This document shows positions 63,753-64,000 of a DNA stretch of 64,000 bases, one piece after another (position 1 is the first letter of the stretch; each line of letters opens with the position of its first letter). The notes beneath the pieces are model-generated. The model saw only the letters and a program-made list of their open reading frames with translations. It made no database searches and was not told the origin of the DNA. The stretch lies in the NCBI RefSeq assembly GCF_013141725.1, contig NZ_WHNZ01000081.1, positions 1-64,000 on the forward strand. The letters run 5' to 3'. The position numbers were made by a program, and so were the translations under genes. The DNA comes from Paenibacillus planticolens. Lineage in GTDB: Bacteria > Bacillota > Bacilli > Paenibacillales > NBRC-103111.

Positions 63753-64000
63753 ATGAGAAAAGTTCTACTAAGCGGCATGTTATCCATGTTGGCCCTATCC
63801 GTAACATTGGCGGGATGTTCTCAAAGACAAGCAGGAGGGGACACAAGTCCTGCACCGGCTGCCGCCACACCTGCACCGACGCAAGCGCCTAAAAGTACGG
63901 ATACAGGCAGTAGCGGAGGCGGCGACAGAACGAAGATCACTGTTTACCTCAACACCAATGACAAACCCGTACAAGACGTGTACAAAGGGATTGCCGGCGA
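63753..64000 (+). CDS. Substrate-binding lipoprotein, partial
   Basis: The ATG follows GGGAGG. Eighty-two complete codons are visible before the right edge. The signal peptide ends in LAGCSQ with the lipidated Cys at residue 22. An Ala/Pro/Thr/Ser linker (about 30-58) leads to KITVYLNTNDKPVQDVYKGI, the usual first strand and helix of a family 1 solute-binding protein. It is separated from the previous ABC operon by a strong terminator, so it begins a new unit. The rest lies outside the window. Confidence 0.8.
   Translation, partial: MRKVLLSGMLSMLALSVTLAGCSQRQAGGDTSPAPAAATPAPTQAPKSTDTGSSGGGDRTKITVYLNTNDKPVQDVYKGIAG

Overview
The window reads as a chromosome segment of a Paenibacillus-like member of the Bacillales. 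This is inferred from the SLH-anchored surface proteins, a YesM/YesN two-component pair beside a sugar ABC transporter, a ytaF-type sporulation gene, strong AGGAGG ribosome binding sites and mid-range GC. No rRNA, tRNA, CRISPR array, transposase or phage gene was seen.

Layout. 1-6005: a secreted beta-helix protein (minus strand, cut by the left edge), then a two-gene surface set: an amidase carrying cohesin and dockerin modules, and a cohesin protein with three SLH repeats. 6081-8937: a phosphodiester glycosidase-type membrane protein, an XRE+DUF1232 regulator and YtaF. 9083-20611: a cobalamin riboswitch and terminator lead into a five-gene operon. It encodes a 2312-residue SLH protein with three DUF4430 modules and three alpha/alpha-barrel modules (the two folds that build animal intrinsic factor and transcobalamin), a membrane-anchored DUF4430 protein, and a dedicated ECF transporter (T, fused A1A2, S). 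I read this as a surface capture and uptake route for vitamin B12, and it is the most interesting system here. 20920-27399: a 2159-residue secreted protein with two lyase-like domains, discoidin domains and a cohesin-dockerin tail, linking it to the surface set at 2292-6005.

27826-31140: a DsbA/FrnE-type oxidoreductase, a CcdC-like membrane protein and a NarL-type two-component system. 31331-38498: a complete mannitol operon (mtlA, mtlR, mtlF, mtlD) that also carries its own EI and HPr, so the whole PEP-to-mannitol relay is encoded together under a cre-like site. 39140-45239: a giant two-headed P-type ATPase with a degenerate first half, flanked by small accessory proteins. 45321-49901: an M23 peptidase, a PAS-rich kinase with its response regulator, and a scrap of a MacB-type ATPase gene. 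49949-54275: DrrA/DrrB-type ABC exporter genes diverging from a short UvrA of the DrrC type, together resembling an anthracycline-type resistance set. 54325-56416: a GNAT acetyltransferase, a D-2-hydroxyacid dehydrogenase and a DinB-like protein. 57085-64000: a YesN/YesM pair diverging from a carbohydrate ABC transporter (binding protein and two permeases), then the start of another binding lipoprotein.

Several intergenic regions carry structured short repeats with 50-60 nt spacing. Two clusters, 11 kb apart, share the same unit in the same order (+ + - -). Two further families lie between 56540 and 57030.
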